Below are positions 15,949-24,774 of a stretch of 64,000 nucleotides of DNA, piece after piece. The notes beneath the pieces are model-generated. The model saw only the letters and a program-made list of their open reading frames with translations. It was not told the DNA's origin and did no database searches. Within the stretch, counting starts at the first letter, position 1. The number at the start of each line of letters is the position of its first letter. Made by a program: the position numbers and the translations under genes. This stretch comes from Bradyrhizobium sp. CB1650 (GTDB taxonomy: Bacteria > Pseudomonadota > Alphaproteobacteria > Rhizobiales > Xanthobacteraceae), in assembly GCF_029761915.1 (NCBI RefSeq), contig NZ_CP121695.1:124001-188000 (forward strand), given 5' to 3'.

Positions 15949-16794
15949 ATGATCACGATTCCTGAATTGGTGGCGCAGACCTTATCGTCGTTTCTGACGT
16001 CCGATACGCGAGACCGGTTTGGTTCTTCGCACGGCCGCTTGACCGAAGTTCTTCCGTTTGCGGCCAGACTTACATTGGAATGCATTGGCAACAGCGACGC
16101 TCTGTATCACGACGTAGAGCACACCATGCTCGTTACTCTTGCGGGCCACGATATTCTAATGGGACGGATGATGTTGCGGCCCACGACGGCCACAGACTAC
16201 GCGAATTTCATCCTGGCGTGCCTCACTCACGATATCGGATACGTACGCGGAATCGTTCACGGAGATTGCGACGACTCCTATGTCGCGGATTTGACCGGCC
16301 GCACCGTCCGTCTCCCGCGAGGAGCGTCGGACGCCTCGCTCGCGCCCCATCATGTGGACCGCTCGAAGCTGTTCGCCTCCGAGCGCTTCGACGGTGTCGA
16401 AGAGGTCGACGCAAGCCGAATTGCCCGAGCCATAGAATTTACGCGCTTTCCTTATACGGATTCCACAAACGACGAACTGATCGAGGAGGAAGGCATGCTG
16501 CTTCGCGCTGCGGACCTCATTGGTCAGCTTGGAGACCCGAACTATCTCAGAAAATCAAATGCACTGTTCTACGAGTTTGAGGAAATCGGGTTGAACAAGA
16601 AGCTCGGCTACGAAACGCCTGCCGATGTCGTTTACAAGTACCCACAGTTCTATTGGAACAATGTCGCGCCGCAAATTCAAAGCGCCATACGCTACCTCAA
16701 TATCACCGCGAGCGGGCGGCAATGGATTGCAAACCTCTATAGCAACGTTTTTCGGGCTGAGCGTGAACCGGGGCTATCCGGACCACAGCCATAG
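15949..16794 (+). CDS. HD-domain metal-dependent phosphohydrolase
   Basis: A 281-residue soluble protein. The HD motif residues are visible: His in DALYHDVEHTMLV (residues 51-63), His94-Asp95 in CLTHDIGYVRG, and a late Asp in LLRAADLIGQLGD (Asp189). HD enzymes hydrolyse phosphate esters, often nucleotides; the substrate here is unknown. The ATG at 15949 suits the upstream FixK box better than the in-frame ATG at 15907. Its GC content looks lower than that of its neighbours, which may mark acquisition by transfer. Confidence 0.8.
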   Translation: MITIPELVAQTLSSFLTSDTRDRFGSSHGRLTEVLPFAARLTLECIGNSDALYHDVEHTMLVTLAGHDILMGRMMLRPTTATDYANFILACLTHDIGYVRGIVHGDCDDSYVADLTGRTVRLPRGASDASLAPHHVDRSKLFASERFDGVEEVDASRIARAIEFTRFPYTDSTNDELIEEEGMLLRAADLIGQLGDPNYLRKSNALFYEFEEIGLNKKLGYETPADVVYKYPQFYWNNVAPQIQSAIRYLNITASGRQWIANLYSNVFRAEREPGLSGPQP

Positions 16795-17135
16795 TTGCCA
16801 GGTTGTCCGAATTCTGGAACGCGAGCCCCGGCCTCCTCACGTTGCCTGATGCACGCCCCTTCTACGGCAATCATTGCGCCGCGCATTGCCCACGCAGTTG
16901 GGCAACACTCCTTCCCTTAAGCATCTCTCCCCATTGATGTTCCCTGAGACAATACGGCCACCGCCCCCAAGGATTCACCTAGGTTAAGGAACGCTGTTGG
17001 GCAACACGCTCGCGAATGCACCGGCGCTCTCGCAACACCTCACTCGGGCTTGGTGCGGCGTATCGCGAAAGACCGAGATTATTAAGAACCAACGCTGAGC
17101 CGCGTGGTTACAGAGCAAACCCGCGAGGTGAGATC
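16795..17135. other. 341-bp intergenic region with a direct repeat
   Basis: No coding signal on either strand. The only structure seen is the 12-mer GTTGGGCAACAC, present exactly at 16897-16908 and 16996-17007, 99 bp apart; each copy contains the small dyad GTTG-GG-CAAC. It lies upstream of the exported protein gene at 17136, so it may be regulatory. Confidence 0.4.
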
Positions 17136-17654
17136 ATGCGTCATTCGGACTTGGCAGCCATCCTGTTCCTGGCCTTTGGCTTCATTCCCATCACCGCGTC
17201 TGCTCAGCAGGCGACGTCAGACACCAACCAATCTGCAAACCAGGCTGGCCCTGAGCGCACTCCGCAACAGTCAGGCCAATCCAAAACCCAAGACACCCCG
17301 ACCCAGCCGGAGCGCACTCCGCAACAGTCAGACCAGTCCCGCGACCGAGACCGCCGCAGCGCCGAAGACACGCGGATCAATCGAGATTGGACCACGCGAC
17401 AGCGTGGTGAGGACCGTATGGACATGGATCGCATGCATCAGCGCCAGATGGGCCGCATGATGGACCAGGATGAAGATCATCAAACCACAGGCCGAAATTG
17501 GCGGCGAGACGATGATGACATGGATCGCGGCCGCAGATATGGCTCCGTGGACCGGAGCGAAGGCCGTTACTACTATGACGTCCGGCCTCGTCCTCGCGTA
17601 AAGACCTGCGTCGAATACGAAAACGGCGACGAGTTCTGCCGGTACCGCGACTAG
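17136..17654 (+). CDS. Exported highly charged protein with a short internal repeat
   Basis: A 172-residue protein with a signal peptide (MRHSDLAAILFLAFGFIPITASAQQ). The mature part starts with two copies of PERTPQQS-x-QS, then is very rich in Asp, Arg and Met (GEDRMDMDRMHQRQMGRMMD), and ends with two cysteines (KTCVEYENGDEFCRYRD). GAGGTGA precedes the ATG at 17136. Probably a disordered periplasmic protein. Its stop codon overlaps the stop of the convergent lyase gene. Family not recognised. Confidence 0.65.
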   Translation: MRHSDLAAILFLAFGFIPITASAQQATSDTNQSANQAGPERTPQQSGQSKTQDTPTQPERTPQQSDQSRDRDRRSAEDTRINRDWTTRQRGEDRMDMDRMHQRQMGRMMDQDEDHQTTGRNWRRDDDDMDRGRRYGSVDRSEGRYYYDVRPRPRVKTCVEYENGDEFCRYRD

Positions 17655-18532
17655 CCCTTGCTCATCGCCGCGATCGCGTCCGCGATTTCGATCGTGCGCC
17701 GCGCCATGTCGGCGTGCAGGCGCTCCACCATCGCACCGTCGAGCCGGATCGCACCGCGCGAGACGTTCTCCGGCAATTCGAACGCCGCGATGATTTTTCG
17801 GGCGCGCGCGACTTCCTCTTCCGGCGGCGTGAAGATCACGTTGCAGGCCTCGATCTGCGACGGATGGATCAGCGTCTTGCCGTCGAAGCCGAGATCGCGG
17901 CCCTGCGCACATTCGGTCGCAAAGCCGTCGGAATTGTTGATGTCGCTATAGGGCCCGTCGAGAATTTCGAGACCATGCGCGCGTGTCGCCAGGATGCAAT
18001 GGGTGATCATCGGGATCATCGCGGCGCGGCCCGGCAGCATCTTGATCCGCGTCTCCCGCGAGATGTCGTTCGGTCCGAACACGAAGCCTGCGAGGCGCGT
18101 CTTCGGATCACGCCCGGCGGCGGACAGCTCCTCGGCATGCAGCACGGCGCGCGCGGTCTCGATCATGGCCCACACCTTGACGGTCGGCGCCGCGCCGAGC
18201 TCGGCAAGACGGCGGCCGATGGTGTCGAGGTCCTCGATGCTGGACACCTTTGGAACCAGGATACCGTCCGGCGACGCCTTGGCCGCCATCGCGACGTCAT
18301 CGGCCCACCAGGGCGTGTCGAGGCCGTTGGTCCGGATCAAAACCTCGCGCTTGCCGAACCCCTTGGCCGCGATCGCGGCGGCGATCTGGTCGCGCGCCAT
18401 GGCCTTGGCGTCGGGGGCAACGGAATCCTCGAGGTCGAGGATCAGGCCATCGGCAGCCAGGTTGCGCGCCTTTTCAAGGGCGCGGGGGTTGGAGCCGGGC
18501 ATGAACAGATGGCTGCGGCGCGGGCGGGTCAT
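17651..18532 (-). CDS. CoA ester lyase of the HpcH/HpaI-CitE family
   Basis: A 293-residue TIM-barrel lyase, starting MTRPRRSHLFMPGSNPRALEKA. Substrate and metal signatures are visible: LILDLEDSV, a late Glu in WAMIETARAV, and GFDGKTLIHPSQI. The C-terminal half fits malyl-, citramalyl- or citryl-CoA lyases; which CoA ester is cleaved cannot be told. AAGGAA lies eight bases before the start at 18532. There are no citDF genes beside it, so it is not a citrate lyase operon. Confidence 0.87.
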   Translation of the reverse strand: MTRPRRSHLFMPGSNPRALEKARNLAADGLILDLEDSVAPDAKAMARDQIAAAIAAKGFGKREVLIRTNGLDTPWWADDVAMAAKASPDGILVPKVSSIEDLDTIGRRLAELGAAPTVKVWAMIETARAVLHAEELSAAGRDPKTRLAGFVFGPNDISRETRIKMLPGRAAMIPMITHCILATRAHGLEILDGPYSDINNSDGFATECAQGRDLGFDGKTLIHPSQIEACNVIFTPPEEEVARARKIIAAFELPENVSRGAIRLDGAMVERLHADMARRTIEIADAIAAMSKG

Positions 18533-18644
18533 GCAAGCGTTCCTTCCGGTTTCCTCAGGGCAGGCTGTTACCGAAGCCGATAGCATCTGGCCTGCCTATT
18601 CGAAAGGCTTGTTCGCCCCTGCGGTATATGATTAGGCATGGGTC

Positions 18645-19289
18645 ATGATCACATTCCCTCAGCACTTGCTGAACGGCTACAAGGCGTTCGCTACCCAGCG
18701 GCTGCCAGCCGAGCAGAATCGCTACCGCGAGCTGTCGGTGAAGGGGCAGTCGCCCGAAGTAATGGTGATCGGCTGCTGCGATTCCCGCGTCTCGCCTGAG
18801 GTGATCTTCGACGTCGGCCCGGGCGAGCTGTTCGTGGTCCGCAACATCGCCAATCTGGTGCCGACCTATCAGCCCGATGAGAGCGCGCACGGCGTCTCGG
18901 CGGCGCTGGAATATGCGGTCAAGGTGCTGCGTGTAAAGCACATCGTCGTGCTCGGGCATGCGCAATGCGGCGGCATCCGCGCCTTCGTCGACAAGATCGA
19001 GCCGCTCACCCCCGGCGATTTCATCGGCCGCTGGATGCAGATGTTCATCAAGCCCGGCGAGGTGGTCGAGCAACGCGAGCACGAGACGATGGCGCAGTTC
19101 GTCGAGCGCATCGAGAAGGCCGCGGTGTTCCGCAGTCTCGAAAACCTCATGACCTTCCCATTCGTGCGCACGGCCGTGCAAAGCGGCCAGACGCAAACGC
19201 ACGGCGCCTATTTCGGCGTCGCGGAGGGATCGCTGTTCGTGCTGGACAAGGCGGCGAAGGAATTTCGCAGCGTCAGGGACGCGGCGTAG
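18645..19289 (+). CDS. Beta-class carbonic anhydrase
   Basis: Zinc enzyme interconverting CO2 and bicarbonate. The protein has 214 residues. The zinc ligands Cys45 (GCCDSRVSPE, with the Asp-Arg dyad), His105 and Cys108 (LGHAQCGG) are all present. No signal peptide, so it is cytoplasmic. The ribosome site is weak. A GTAGGGTGGGC repeat begins five bases after the stop. Confidence 0.94.
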   Translation: MITFPQHLLNGYKAFATQRLPAEQNRYRELSVKGQSPEVMVIGCCDSRVSPEVIFDVGPGELFVVRNIANLVPTYQPDESAHGVSAALEYAVKVLRVKHIVVLGHAQCGGIRAFVDKIEPLTPGDFIGRWMQMFIKPGEVVEQREHETMAQFVERIEKAAVFRSLENLMTFPFVRTAVQSGQTQTHGAYFGVAEGSLFVLDKAAKEFRSVRDAA

Positions 19290-19293
19290 TCTT

Positions 19294-19416
19294 GTAGGGT
19301 GGGCAAGGGCGCAATGCGCCGTGCCCACCATCTTTCCCGATTGAGACACAGGTGGTGGGCACGCTTCCGCCTTCGCTCTTTGAGCTACGGCGGACAAGTC
19401 GCTTTGCCCACCCTAC
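19294..19416. repeat. GTAGGGTGGGCAA-type palindromic repeat, copy 2
   Basis: Starts GTAGGGTGGGCAAGG and ends TTTGCCCACCCTAC, with inner CGTGCCCACCA/TGGTGGGCACG. It is longer than copies 1, 3 and 4 because of an extra GAGCTACGGCGGACAAG segment near its right end. It fills the gap between the convergent carbonic anhydrase and asd genes. Confidence 0.85.
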
Positions 19417-19429
19417 GCGACTTTTTGTT

Positions 19430-20464
19430 CTAGGCCGCCTTCTTCTTGGCGCTGATCAGCTTGCGGTTGATCAGGACCTCGGCGATCTGGATCGCATTCA
19501 GCGCGGCGCCCTTGCGCAAGTTGTCGGACACGCACCACAGCACCAGCCCGTTCTCCACCGTCGCGTCCTCGCGGATGCGGCTGATATAGGTCGCGTCCTC
19601 GCCGGCGGCCTCGTAGGGCGTGGCGTAGCCGCCGGGCTCCTGCTTGTCGATGACGAGGCAGCCGGGCGCCTTGCGCAGGATCTCGCGCGCTTCATCTGCG
19701 GTGATCGGGTTCTCGAACTCGATATTGACCGCCTCGGAGTGGCCGACGAATACCGGCACGCGCACGCAGGTCGCGGAGAGCTTGATCTTGGGATCAAGGA
19801 TCTTCTTGGTCTCCGCCATCATCTTCCACTCTTCCTTGGTGTAGCCGTCCTCCATGAAGACGTCGATGTGGGGGATGACGTTGAAGGCGATGCGCTTGGG
19901 GAATTTCTTCGCGATCAGCTCATCATTGGTGTAGACGGCCTTGGTCTGCGAGAACAACTCGTCCATCGCATCCTTGCCGGCGCCAGACACCGACTGATAG
20001 GTCGAGACGACGACGCGCCTGATGGTCGCCTTGTCGTGCAGCGGCTTCAGCGCAACGACGAGCTGCGCGGTCGAGCAATTCGGGTTGGCGATGATGTTCT
20101 TCTTCGAGAAGTCCTTGGTCGCGTCCGCGTTCACTTCCGGCACGATCAGCGGCACGTCCGGATCCATGCGCCAGGCCGAGGAATTGTCGATCACCACCGC
20201 GCCGGCGGCGCCGATCTTCGGCGACCATTCCTTCGATACCGAACCGCCGGCCGACATCAGGCAGATGTCGATGTCGGAGAAGTCGTAGTGCTCGAGCGCT
20301 TTGACCTTCAGGGTGCGGTCGCCATAGGAGACTTCGACGCCGACGCTGCGGCGTGACGCCAGCGCCACGACCTCGTCCGCGGGGAATTTGCGCTCATCGA
20401 GGATGCCGAGCATTTCCCGTCCGACATTGCCGGTCGCTCCGACGACTGCGACTTTGTAACCCAT
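19430..20464 (-). CDS. asd: Aspartate-semialdehyde dehydrogenase
   Basis: Reduces aspartyl phosphate to aspartate semialdehyde, the entry to lysine, threonine, methionine and diaminopimelate. The protein has 344 residues. The NADP fold is VAVVGATGNVGREML, and the catalytic Cys130 lies in ANPNCSTAQ. The start is preceded by GGAGAGTG. Confidence 0.96.
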   Translation of the reverse strand: MGYKVAVVGATGNVGREMLGILDERKFPADEVVALASRRSVGVEVSYGDRTLKVKALEHYDFSDIDICLMSAGGSVSKEWSPKIGAAGAVVIDNSSAWRMDPDVPLIVPEVNADATKDFSKKNIIANPNCSTAQLVVALKPLHDKATIRRVVVSTYQSVSGAGKDAMDELFSQTKAVYTNDELIAKKFPKRIAFNVIPHIDVFMEDGYTKEEWKMMAETKKILDPKIKLSATCVRVPVFVGHSEAVNIEFENPITADEAREILRKAPGCLVIDKQEPGGYATPYEAAGEDATYISRIREDATVENGLVLWCVSDNLRKGAALNAIQIAEVLINRKLISAKKKAA

Positions 20465-20580
20465 CGTTCACTCTCCGATGAAAAAGGCCCTCCTGCGAGA
20501 TCAGGCTTAAGCAGGAAGAGCAGCGCTTCTATGCGAGAACCGGCCTCAAGACAACGTTCGACCGTGTCTGAAGGCAGTGA

Positions 20581-21369
20581 ATGCAAGCGTTCCAGGCCGG
20601 CCCGACCGCTACCTCCACCGGGACCAGCATCCATCTGGCGCTCGCCGGCTTCGCCGACGAGATCGTGGGCACGCTGGCGCACCTGTTCGCCTATGTGGGG
20701 GCTCTGGCGCTGCTTGCCATCCTCGGCCTTGCGGCTCTCGGCCAGCTCCCGAATCTACGCGCCGATGAGCCGGCCCTGAAGCCGAGCTGGGGCGTTGCCG
20801 ATCGCTCGCATCCGGCATTCGCTCTCAACCGAATTGATTCGTCTGAAAAATCAGCCGTTTACATCATTCTCCGGCACCCTGGTGGCGGCCGCCGGGACGT
20901 GATACGCTGGTCCGGCGAGGCGGACAGGACCATTGCGGAGCTCAACATCTACCGGCCCGGCGGCGAATTCGACACAGGCCAGCCGGCCGCTGCCATCCTG
21001 GCGAGCTTGATGGGCGCGGCGGTGCCGCTCGAGCAAGCCGGACTGATCGACACGAAATTCGGACCGGTCGCGCTGTTCCGCTCCGGCGGGACGGCGAAGG
21101 GGGCGCCGTCGTGCCTGGGCTTTCTCAAGCGCAGCGACGACCCTGCGCTCCAGATCTCCGGCTTTTCTTGCCAGGGCGGCACCCTGCCCGCCCAGCGCGC
21201 GGCGATCGCCTGCACGCTCAACCGCCTGACGCTTTTGATCGCGGGCAACGAGCCGAAGCTGGCGGAATTGTTCGCACATGCCGAGCTCAGGCGCCGTCCG
21301 TGCAGCCCAGCCGGATCGCCGGATTGGCTGCTGGGAGTCGAGAACGCGCAATTGCGCGGGACGCTTTGA
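20581..21369 (+). CDS. Membrane-anchored protein of unknown function
   Basis: A 262-residue protein with one strong hydrophobic segment at about residues 33-55 (LFAYVGALALLAILGLAALG), then a soluble domain presumably in the periplasm. The soluble part holds four cysteines (SCLGFLK, FSCQGG, IACTLN, RRPCSP) that could form two disulfides. AAGG lies six bases before the ATG. Similar proteins occur in Bradyrhizobium genomes; I know no assigned role. Confidence 0.65.
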   Translation: MQAFQAGPTATSTGTSIHLALAGFADEIVGTLAHLFAYVGALALLAILGLAALGQLPNLRADEPALKPSWGVADRSHPAFALNRIDSSEKSAVYIILRHPGGGRRDVIRWSGEADRTIAELNIYRPGGEFDTGQPAAAILASLMGAAVPLEQAGLIDTKFGPVALFRSGGTAKGAPSCLGFLKRSDDPALQISGFSCQGGTLPAQRAAIACTLNRLTLLIAGNEPKLAELFAHAELRRRPCSPAGSPDWLLGVENAQLRGTL

Positions 21370-21525
21370 TCCAGACCAAGGTCAAGTCGCTGGTTTTCAT
21401 GCAACTTTTGCCTGCGCGCACGATTATTCCGGCCTGGTGTGACCCAATAGACCTAGTTCCGGCCGCCTCTGTCGGGCTAATATGGGGCGAAATTGATTGG
21501 CGGCTTGCCGCCTGAAGGGGACGTG

Positions 21526-21927
21526 ATGAGCTCGAAATTCACCGGCGCGAAAAAATTTGCCGCGAACAAATTGGCGATCTGGCTTGCGGCGGGCGCCGTG
21601 ATTGCCGCAGGGCTCACGACGCCGGCCTCGGCCGACACCAGGAAGCAGCGCTATGACGATCGCGGCCGGGTCTATTATGGGCCGAGCGGTCCCAACGCGG
21701 TCTATCAGCAGGGCCCGCGCACCCGCATCTATGTGAGCAAGCGCTCCTGGCTCGACGGCGGCACCGAGGTCAACCCCGGCGATCGCAAGTTCAGCGACTA
21801 CGCCTTCCCGCCGGCGGTGGGCTATCCGTCCTTCGCGCGCGAGAACAACAACCGCCCGATCGATCGCCAGCCGCTCTCTACACCGGCCGATGTCGGCGGC
21901 TATCCGCAGAATTTCCCGCTGTACTGA
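21526..21927 (+). CDS. Exported protein of unknown function
   Basis: A 133-residue protein with a signal peptide after a basic start (MSSKFTGAKKFAANKLAIWLAA...PASA). The mature part is polar (RYDDRGRVYYGPSGPNAVYQ, SKRSWLDGGTEVNPGDRKFSDYA). GAAGGGG lies five bases before the ATG. A strong terminator follows 22 bp after the stop, so it probably forms its own transcript. Family not recognised with confidence. Confidence 0.7.
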   Translation: MSSKFTGAKKFAANKLAIWLAAGAVIAAGLTTPASADTRKQRYDDRGRVYYGPSGPNAVYQQGPRTRIYVSKRSWLDGGTEVNPGDRKFSDYAFPPAVGYPSFARENNNRPIDRQPLSTPADVGGYPQNFPLY

Positions 21928-21949
21928 AGCGAACGCACATACTGAATCG

Positions 21950-21984
21950 AAATGGCCGGGCTCGCGCCCGGCCATTTGTTTTTT
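21950..21984 (+). terminator. Rho-independent terminator
   Basis: AAATGGCCGGG and CCCGGCCATTT pair perfectly around CTCGCG, followed by GTTTTTT. The stem is nearly the same as those at 6406 and 44089. Confidence 0.85.
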
Positions 21985-21993
21985 GAAGACTCA

Positions 21994-22084
21994 TAGGGTG
22001 GGCAAAAGCGCGAAGCGCTGTGCCCACCATCGCTCGACAAGTAACGATAGAAGTGGTGGGCACGCTTCGCTTTGCCCACCCTAC
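21994..22084. repeat. GTAGGGTGGGCAAA-type palindromic repeat, copy 3
   Basis: Starts ATAGGGTGGGCAAAAGCGCG and ends GCTTTGCCCACCCTAC, with inner GTGCCCACC/GGTGGGCAC. It lies between the upstream terminator and the convergent leuB gene. Confidence 0.85.
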
Positions 22085-22101
22085 GATTGCGGTGCTCACC
22101 G

Positions 22102-23214
22102 TTACGCGTGCAGCTTCTGCAATTCCTTCAGAATCGCTTCACCCATCTGCGTCGTCGAGGCAGCAGTGGTGCCTTCCGACTTGATGTCGGCGGTGCGTAG
22201 GCCGCTCGCGAGCACGGCGGCGATCGCCTGGTCGACCTTGTCGGCGAGCGCGCCCATATCGAAGGAGTAGCGCAGCGCCATGCCGAAGGACGAGATCATC
22301 GCGATCGGGTTGGCGAGGCCCTTGCCGGCGATGTCGGGGGCCGAGCCGTGCACCGGTTCGTACAGCGCCTTGCGCTTCTTGCTCTTGACGTCGACCTCGC
22401 CGAGCGAGGCCGAAGGCAGCATGCCGAGCGAGCCGGTCAGCATCGCCGCGATGTCGGAGAGCATGTCGCCGAACAGGTTGTCGGTGACGATGACGTCGAA
22501 TTGCTTCGGCCACTTCACCAGCATCATGCCGCCGGAATCGGCGAGCTGATGCTCGAGCGTGACGTCGGCATATTCGCGCTTGTGGACCTGCGTCACCACC
22601 TCGTTCCAGAGCACGCCCGACTTCATGACGTTGCGCTTTTCCATCGACGTCACCTTGTTGCGGCGCTTCTTGGCGAGGTCGAAGGCGACGCGCGCGATGC
22701 GCTCGATCTCATAGGTGTCGTAGACCTGGGTGTCGATGGCGCGCTTCTGGCCGTTGCCGAGATCGGTGATGGTCTTGGGCTCGCCGAAATAGACGCCGCC
22801 GGTGAGTTCGCGCACGATGACGATGTCGAGGCCCTCGACCGCCTCGCGCTTCAGGCTCGAGGCATCCGCGAGCGCTGGGTAACACACGGCGGGACGGAGA
22901 TTGGCGAACAGGCCGAGATCCTTGCGCAGGCGCAGCAGGCCGGCTTCGGGGCGGACCTCGTAGGGCACCGCATCCCACTTGGGACCGCCGACCGCGCCAA
23001 AAATGACGGCGTCGGCATCCTTGGCCTTGGCCATGTCGCCTTCCGAGATCGACACCTTGTTGGCGTCATAGGCGGCGCCGCCGACGAGCCCGGTATCGGT
23101 CTCGAATTTGGCGATCCCTGCCGAATTGAGCCAGTCGATCAGCCGCTTCACCTCGCCCATCACTTCCGGGCCGATACCGTCACCGGGGAGCAGCAGCAGT
23201 TTGTGGGTCGCCAT
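22102..23214 (-). CDS. leuB: 3-isopropylmalate dehydrogenase LeuB
   Basis: Oxidises and decarboxylates 3-isopropylmalate in leucine synthesis, NAD- and divalent-metal-dependent. The protein has 370 residues. The start [14 protein letters not shown], the substrate arginine region ([17 protein letters not shown]), the metal aspartates ([16 protein letters not shown]) and the NAD loop ([18 protein letters not shown]) are all visible. AAGGA precedes the start. Confidence 0.96.
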   Translation of the reverse strand: MATHKLLLLPGDGIGPEVMGEVKRLIDWLNSAGIAKFETDTGLVGGAAYDANKVSISEGDMAKAKDADAVIFGAVGGPKWDAVPYEVRPEAGLLRLRKDLGLFANLRPAVCYPALADASSLKREAVEGLDIVIVRELTGGVYFGEPKTITDLGNGQKRAIDTQVYDTYEIERIARVAFDLAKKRRNKVTSMEKRNVMKSGVLWNEVVTQVHKREYADVTLEHQLADSGGMMLVKWPKQFDVIVTDNLFGDMLSDIAAMLTGSLGMLPSASLGEVDVKSKKRKALYEPVHGSAPDIAGKGLANPIAMISSFGMALRYSFDMGALADKVDQAIAAVLASGLRTADIKSEGTTAASTTQMGEAILKELQKLHA

Positions 23215-23239
23215 GGTCGGGTCCTTTTCAATCCTACGT

Positions 23240-23349
23240 CGTCATTCCGGGGCGCGAGCAAAGCGAGTGAGCCCGGAATCCATCTGGCCACAGCACCAGC
23301 GGCGAAATGGATTCCGGGTTCGCGCCAAGAGGCGCGCCCCGGAATGACG
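23240..23349. repeat. CGTCATTCCGGGGCGCG-type palindromic repeat, copy 1
   Basis: Starts CGTCATTCCGGGGCGCGAGC and ends GGCGCGCCCCGGAATGACG; inner GGAATCCAT/ATGGATTCC pair. A full copy is at 56494 and a shortened one at 46478. It lies between leuB and the divergent MFS gene. Confidence 0.85.
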
Positions 23350-23459
23350 GGTGGCCGGAGTGCTAGAGCGGCATTGCGCGCTTGGCAAGACACCATTGCC
23401 GGGATGCGGCTGTGCAAGCCGCCCCTCGCCTGCCACACTCCCGGTCGCCGGAGTATCCT

Positions 23460-24659
23460 TTGCACGCCCCAAACCGCCCGCTACCCGATGCGCATCCCGC
23501 ACGGCTGATCCTGACGCTGTCGCTGGCGGCGACCGTCGGTCTCGGCATCGGTCGCTTTGCCTATGCGCTGGTCCTGCCGGATATGCGGGACAGCCTGAGC
23601 TGGTCCTATTCGGCTGCCGGCTTCATGAACACCATCAACGCCGTCGGCTACCTCGCGGGCGCGCTGATGGCCTCCCGGCTGATCCAGCGGGTCGGCTGGT
23701 CGGTCGCGATCCGCGGCGGAACCGTGGCCTGCGTCGCCGCGCTCGCGCTGTGCGCGCTGACCGGCAATTTCATCGCGCTGAGCCTCGCGCGCCTCGTGCT
23801 GGGCCTCGGCGCCGCGGCCGGCTTCGTCGCCGGCGGCGCACTGGCCGCCACCATCGCGCAGTCGCATCCCGAGCGCGCCAATTTCCTGCTCAGCCTGTTC
23901 TATGCCGGCCCCGGGGTCGGCATCCTCGCCTCGGGGCTGATTGCGCCTTTCGCGCTCCAGTATTTCGGGCCGGGCTCGTGGTGGATCGTGTGGTGGACGC
24001 TGGCGCTGCTCTCCGCCGCAATGACGATCCCGCTGTTCCTGACCCGTATCGAAAGCGGAGCGCGGTTCACCGAGGCGGGCCATGCCTCCTTCGCGCTTCC
24101 GCCCGTGTTGATCTATCTCGCCAGCTATTTCCTGTTCGGCGCGGGCTACATCGCCTACATGACCTTCATGATCGCCTATGTGCGCGATGCCGGCGGCGGC
24201 GCCGCGGCACAGGCCGCGTTCTGGGGCCTGATCGGCGTCAGTGCCTTCGCGACTCCCTGGATCTGGCGCGGCGTGCTCGCGCTCGATCGCGGCGGGCTTG
24301 CCACCGCCATCATCCTCGGCACCAACGCGCTCGGCGCGGCCCTGCCGATCTTCGGACATTCGACGCCGTGGCTGGCGATCTCGGCTGTGGTGTTCGGCGT
24401 TGCCTTCTTCGCCGTGGTCGGCTCGACCACCGCCTTCGTGCGCTTCAATTATCCGCATGAGGCGTGGCCGACCGCGATCGCGGCGATGACGATCTCGTTC
24501 GGCGTCGGCCAGACGCTGGGGCCGATCGTGGTCGGCGCGATCACGGATGCGCTGGGCAGCCTCTCGTATGCGCTGAATGTATCCGCCGCGCTGCTCGCAC
24601 TCGGTGCGGTCGCGGCGCTGTGTCAGCGGAAGGTGGGGCCGAGACATCCGGCGCCGTAG
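23460..24659 (+). CDS. YbfB/YjiJ-family MFS transporter
   Basis: A 399-residue protein with about 12 hydrophobic segments, starting LILTLSLAATVGLGIGRFAYALVLPDMR, the signature of the YbfB/YjiJ group of the major facilitator superfamily. Substrate unknown. There is no ATG near the conserved start; TTG at 23460 has GGAG six bases upstream and is preferred over a TTG at 23382. The stop codon lies inside the left end of a palindromic repeat. Confidence 0.8.
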   Translation: MHAPNRPLPDAHPARLILTLSLAATVGLGIGRFAYALVLPDMRDSLSWSYSAAGFMNTINAVGYLAGALMASRLIQRVGWSVAIRGGTVACVAALALCALTGNFIALSLARLVLGLGAAAGFVAGGALAATIAQSHPERANFLLSLFYAGPGVGILASGLIAPFALQYFGPGSWWIVWWTLALLSAAMTIPLFLTRIESGARFTEAGHASFALPPVLIYLASYFLFGAGYIAYMTFMIAYVRDAGGGAAAQAAFWGLIGVSAFATPWIWRGVLALDRGGLATAIILGTNALGAALPIFGHSTPWLAISAVVFGVAFFAVVGSTTAFVRFNYPHEAWPTAIAAMTISFGVGQTLGPIVVGAITDALGSLSYALNVSAALLALGAVAALCQRKVGPRHPAP

Positions 24660-24747
24660 GGTGGGCAAAGGCGCACAGCGCCGTGCCCACCATCATCATT
24701 AGCACGGATACTAAGTCGGTGGGCACGCTTCGCTTTGCCCACCCTAC
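24656..24747. repeat. GTAGGGTGGGCAAAG-type palindromic repeat, copy 4, overlapping a stop codon
   Basis: Starts GTAGGGTGGGCAAAGGCGC and ends CGCTTTGCCCACCCTAC. The TAG of its first four bases is the stop codon of the upstream MFS gene, so the element supplies the end of that protein. Confidence 0.85.
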
Positions 24748-24774
24748 AAATGCTTGTCCGGGACGACGAGGAGG

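Noticed and set aside
16810..16860. GGAAC and CGTT considered as an EcfG promoter
   Set aside because: Spacer is 19 bp, outside the 16-17 bp of the consensus.
21366..21379. TTGATCCAGACCAA, a near FixK box after the gene ending at 21369
   Set aside because: The second half reads CCAA where the consensus needs TCAA or GCAA, it overlaps a stop codon, and it is about 150 bp from the next start.
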